A DNA stretch of 9,228 nucleotides, taken from contig CAJOFP010000037.1 in the NCBI GenBank assembly GCA_905233795.1, positions 1 through 9,228 on the forward strand. The letters are read 5' to 3'. Shown here one piece after another: positions 6,768 through 9,228 of the stretch. Position 1 is the stretch's first letter, and every line of letters starts with the position of its first letter. The translations under genes and the position numbers were made by a program. The notes under the pieces are model-generated. The model ran no database searches and was not told where the DNA came from. It worked only from the letters and a program-made list of their open reading frames with translations. The stretch comes from an uncultured Oscillibacter sp. Lineage in GTDB: Bacteria > Bacillota > Clostridia > Oscillospirales > Oscillospiraceae.

Positions 6768-7763
6768 TTACGAGGTGGACGAGGCGGCTGTTTTGCCTGT
6801 CGGCGCGGTTACTGCGTCAGCAATACTTTGAAATTGTTTCATATCTATGCCTGTATATTCCGCAACTTTTGCCCAAAACTGAGTGGCAAGCGTTACTGAT
6901 TCCGCACTATACATTTTCTTCTGAAACTTTGTCGCGTCAAAAAAATACGGTTTAGTATTAGTTCCAGCTTTTTCATCGAGTGTTGTCTGATAAGTATCTT
7001 TTAATATTGCAAGCCTTAAATTCATTCTAATGTCAGTATCGTTTACAAATTCTTCCATCATGATATAGTACATCTCTAAAGTATAATACATATCATCTAT
7101 TTCATCCATATTTTTATCTTGATTAAAAAATTTAAACGTATCTCGGTCCAGCTGTAGATAATTGCTTTGATTTATTTCAACATTAGTTAAATTATCAGTA
7201 GATCCGGACGCCGATCTTGTAGGGTATAGATATGTTTTATTATCTGTATTGTCATACAATTTAGCAAAAAGTTTAAACGGATCGGCTTTGATTGTGTAAT
7301 TCGGATTCACCCAGCCGCAACACACATTGCCGTCCCGGTCTCCCGTTACCATAATCACACAGTCACGCACGTCCAAATTGCCGTTATATTTAATCCCGTT
7401 TTCCGTCCAAAGTCCCAGCCCGTTGACTTTAGTTCCTTTGCCATACCCCTGAAGTGTATTTTGCGCCACCTTACCGTCTGAAGTAAGTACCACCCATTCC
7501 AGCAATTCGCCCGTTTGTATATTATAAAATTTCCGTGATATTTGTTTATTTGTAACCGGATTTGTGATAAAATACGCCACGCCCGCGCTTAACGCCTGAC
7601 GCAAATGCGCCAAGTCCACAGCCTCCCGCGCTTTTTCCAGTTGCGTATTCAAAACCGGAATCGCCACGCCGACTAATACGCCGATAATCGCCACCACTAC
7701 AAGCAATTCGGCAAGCGTAAAACCTTTTCGACGCTGTTTGTTCTGTCTGTCTCTTTCACGCAT
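6768..7763 (-). CDS. Type IV pilin / type II secretion pseudopilin-like protein with a large unrecognised C-terminal domain
   Basis: The N-terminus is a class III signal: a basic leader ([14 protein letters not shown]), then [24 protein letters not shown]. Cleavage by a PilD-type prepilin peptidase is predicted between G14 and F15; Glu19 is the conserved Glu5 of the mature protein. Residues 15-40 are the membrane/assembly helix and continue into an amphipathic helix ([23 protein letters not shown] in overlapping parts). The remaining 270 or so residues are not a family I recognise. They are rich in Asn, Asp, Thr and Tyr and carry Cys135, Cys148 and Cys149. At 331 residues it is larger than most pilins. 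The start is ATG 7763-7761, with AAGGGGG 7 nt upstream. No other pilus gene is nearby, and it probably shares a transcript with queA. From about 6770 to 7560 the codons look more A+T-rich and mixed than the GCG/CGC-rich neighbours. Confidence 0.9.
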   Translation of the reverse strand: MRERDRQNKQRRKGFTLAELLVVVAIIGVLVGVAIPVLNTQLEKAREAVDLAHLRQALSAGVAYFITNPVTNKQISRKFYNIQTGELLEWVVLTSDGKVAQNTLQGYGKGTKVNGLGLWTENGIKYNGNLDVRDCVIMVTGDRDGNVCCGWVNPNYTIKADPFKLFAKLYDNTDNKTYLYPTRSASGSTDNLTNVEINQSNYLQLDRDTFKFFNQDKNMDEIDDMYYTLEMYYIMMEEFVNDTDIRMNLRLAILKDTYQTTLDEKAGTNTKPYFFDATKFQKKMYSAESVTLATQFWAKVAEYTGIDMKQFQSIADAVTAPTGKTAASSTS

Positions 7764-7834
7764 ACGGGTTCCCCCTTACAGCATATCCCCGCGCCTGTTA
7801 TTTTACGTTTATCTTACTTTTATATGTAATATTT

Positions 7835-7864
7835 AATATATATTTATCCGCTTGACGAAATCAA
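7835..7864 (-). promoter_or_regulatory. Possible promoter of the pilin-queA unit, overlapping the asd promoter
   Basis: On the minus strand TTGATT (7864-7859) and TATATT (7840-7835) are 18 nt apart, about 70 nt before the pilin start codon. Its -35 box lies within the spacer of the divergent asd promoter, so the two could not easily be used at once. The surrounding DNA is very A+T-rich, so the hit is only suggestive. Confidence 0.33.
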
Positions 7865-7880
7865 AAACTTGCGCTATAAT
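7852..7880 (+). promoter_or_regulatory. Strong predicted sigma-A promoter of asd
   Basis: TTGACG (7852-7857), 17 nt spacer, then a perfect TATAAT (7875-7880). Transcription should start near 7887, leaving an untranslated leader of about 190 nt before the asd ATG. This is the best promoter match in the window. Confidence 0.8.
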
Positions 7881-7886
7881 GATAGT

Positions 7887-8076
7887 TTAGTAAAAAAATA
7901 CCAATTCAAGCGTATTTTTTTCAAATACGGGCATATTATACAATACGGCGTCGGATAACGCAAGAACTGTTTTGTATTTTTTACGAAAAATTTAAAAATA
8001 TAAAAAAATATAAACGCGTTTTTTTATTCGGACGCCGGAGAGAAATTCCCGGAAATTTTCAAGGAGATTGTTGATT
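7887..8076 (+). other. Long 5' leader of asd with several inverted repeats; no known riboswitch recognised
   Basis: This is most of the 313-nt gap between the pilin and asd genes; I see no gene in it. CGTATTT (7911-7917) and AAATACG (7923-7929) form a 7-bp hairpin soon after the predicted start. CGGCGTC (7946-7952) can pair with GACGCCG (8031-8037), enclosing about 78 nt. The same left arm can instead form the small hairpin GCGT-CGGATA-ACGC. These alternatives could be regulatory. I do not see the conserved blocks of a lysine riboswitch or the GGTGGNACCGCG sequence of a T-box. Confidence 0.35.
8061..8066 (+). promoter_or_regulatory. Shine-Dalgarno that fixes the asd start
   Basis: AAGGAG lies 10 nt before ATG 8077-8079. 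In-frame TTG codons at 8068 and 8071 are too close to it to be served, so ATG 8077 is the start. Confidence 0.8.
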
Positions 8077-9171
8077 ATGAGAGAATATAAAGCGGGCGTC
8101 ATCGGCGGAACCGGTATGGTCGGACAGCGTTTTATTACGCTTCTGGCGAAACATCCGTGGTTTAAATTGACCGTTATCGCGGCGAGCGGACGCAGCGCGG
8201 GGAAAACGTATGAGGAAGCCGTGGCGAATCGGTGGGCGATGAAAGAGGATTTACCTGAAATCGCCAAAAATATAATTGTACTGGACGCGGAGAAAGACGC
8301 GGAAAAAATCGCCGGACAGGTCGATTTTTGTTTCTGCGCCGTGGATATGCCGAAAGAGCAGATTAAAAATCTTGAGGAAAAATACGCCAAATTAGAATGT
8401 CCGATTGTGTCGAACAATTCCGCCAATCGCTGGACTGAAGATGTCCCGATGGTCATACCGGAATTGAATCCGGAGCATTTAAATATTATCGAGGCGCAAA
8501 AGCGGCGTCTTGGGACAAAACGCGGATTTATCGCCGTCAAATCGAATTGCTCGATTCAGTCTTATACGCCCGCGTTACACCCGTTATTGAAATACGGCGT
8601 CGAACGGGTTTTGGCGTGTACCTATCAGGCGATTTCCGGCGCGGGCAAGACGTTTGAACGCTGGCCCGAAATGATTGATAATTTAATCCCGTATATTGGC
8701 GGCGAGGAAGAGAAAAGCGAACAGGAGCCTTTAAAAGTCTGGGGGCATATTGAAAACAATCAAATTATCAAAGCGAACGCGCCGGAAATCACAACGCAAT
8801 GTTTACGCGTTCCGGTATCCGACGGCCACACGGCGGCGGTGTTCGTCAAGTTCCGGGATAAAAATACTATGCCGAGTATCGAACAAATCAAAACCGAGTG
8901 GGCGAATTTTAAAGGCCGTCCGCAGGAATTAAATCTGCCGTCCGCGCCGAAACAGTTTTTGCGTTATTTTGAAGAGCCGGATCGTCCGCAGGCGCGTCTT
9001 GACCGTGATTTAGAGGGCGGCATGGCGATTTCTCTGGGGCGTCTGCGTCCCGACACGCAATATGATTATAAATTCGTCGGTTTAAGTCATAACACGTTGC
9101 GCGGCGCGGCTGGCGGCGGCGTATTATTGGCCGAGTTATTATGCGCCGAGGGCTATTTCGACGCGAAATAA
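8077..9171 (+). CDS. asd: Aspartate-semialdehyde dehydrogenase (archaeal/fungal type)
   Basis: Asd reduces L-aspartyl-4-phosphate to aspartate-4-semialdehyde with NADPH, the branch-point step to diaminopimelate/lysine, threonine and methionine. The 364-residue protein has the Rossmann start AGVIGGTGMVGQRF (6-19), VIAASGRSAGKTYEEA, the acyl-enzyme motif VKSNCSIQSYTPAL with catalytic Cys158, CTYQAISGAG, and RVPVSDGHTA with the likely general base His251. It ends SHNTLRGAAGGGVLLAELL. SNCSIQSY, the overall length and the C-terminal motif place it in the archaeal/fungal-type branch, found also in many Clostridia, rather than the E. coli type. It is the only plus-strand gene and has a strong promoter and a long leader. 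The 57 nt after the stop are A+T-rich, with no terminator visible before the window ends. Confidence 0.97.
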   Translation: MREYKAGVIGGTGMVGQRFITLLAKHPWFKLTVIAASGRSAGKTYEEAVANRWAMKEDLPEIAKNIIVLDAEKDAEKIAGQVDFCFCAVDMPKEQIKNLEEKYAKLECPIVSNNSANRWTEDVPMVIPELNPEHLNIIEAQKRRLGTKRGFIAVKSNCSIQSYTPALHPLLKYGVERVLACTYQAISGAGKTFERWPEMIDNLIPYIGGEEEKSEQEPLKVWGHIENNQIIKANAPEITTQCLRVPVSDGHTAAVFVKFRDKNTMPSIEQIKTEWANFKGRPQELNLPSAPKQFLRYFEEPDRPQARLDRDLEGGMAISLGRLRPDTQYDYKFVGLSHNTLRGAAGGGVLLAELLCAEGYFDAK

Positions 9172-9228
9172 AAATATAAATTAATATAATTTTCATATAT
9201 AATTTTCAGATTTTTCATATAATTATAT

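Noticed and set aside
7887..8076. Lysine riboswitch or T-box in the asd leader
   Set aside because: The length would fit, but the conserved lysine-riboswitch core blocks and the T-box sequence GGTGGNACCGCG are absent.
7992..8540. Minus-strand open frame of 182 codons opposite asd
   Set aside because: It lies entirely antisense to a certain Asd coding region and its leader, has no ribosome site of note and no recognisable motif.

Overview
The window looks like a chromosomal segment of a Gram-positive-type, probably anaerobic bacterium of the Bacillota (Clostridia or Negativicutes; genus not determinable). Supporting this are strong AAGGAG-type ribosome binding sites, an RsbV/RsbW-like partner-switching module, a clostridial-style two-propeller sensor, a double-glycine-leader peptide, and the archaeal/fungal-type aspartate-semialdehyde dehydrogenase common in Clostridia. 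Genes favour GCG/CGC-rich codons, while several spacers are almost pure A+T.

Layout. All genes from 1 to 7763 are on the minus strand; only asd (8077-9171) is on the plus strand. In minus-strand reading order: an orphan type IV pilin/pseudopilin-like protein (7763-6768), then queA for queuosine tRNA modification (6739-5714), probably co-transcribed with it. Next is glyA (5494-4316) with its own promoter, followed by a STAS-domain anti-anti-sigma protein (4242-3946) that ends in a strong intrinsic terminator. Then come a 208-residue uncharacterised protein (3806-3180), an RsbW-like anti-sigma kinase gene broken by an internal deletion (3072-2717), and a 100-residue Cys-rich peptide with a double-glycine leader (2644-2342). 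Last is a large extracytoplasmic sensor (2090 to beyond base 1) with 14 propeller blades and the start of a Y_Y_Y domain; its signal-peptide segment and propeller are in different frames.

How the parts fit. GlyA, QueA and Asd are housekeeping enzymes (one-carbon/glycine metabolism, tRNA wobble modification, lysine/threonine/methionine/peptidoglycan precursor synthesis). The region 1-4300 is a signalling block: STAS protein, a second protein of possible GHKL ancestry, RsbW remnant, exported-peptide candidate and propeller sensor. Two of its genes carry frame-breaking lesions, so the block is either decaying or affected by assembly errors. The most distinctive elements are the double-glycine peptide with two CxxC pairs beside the partner-switch genes, and nested inverted repeats covering the -35 and -10 boxes in front of the sensor gene. 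No tRNA, rRNA, CRISPR array, transposase or integrase was seen.
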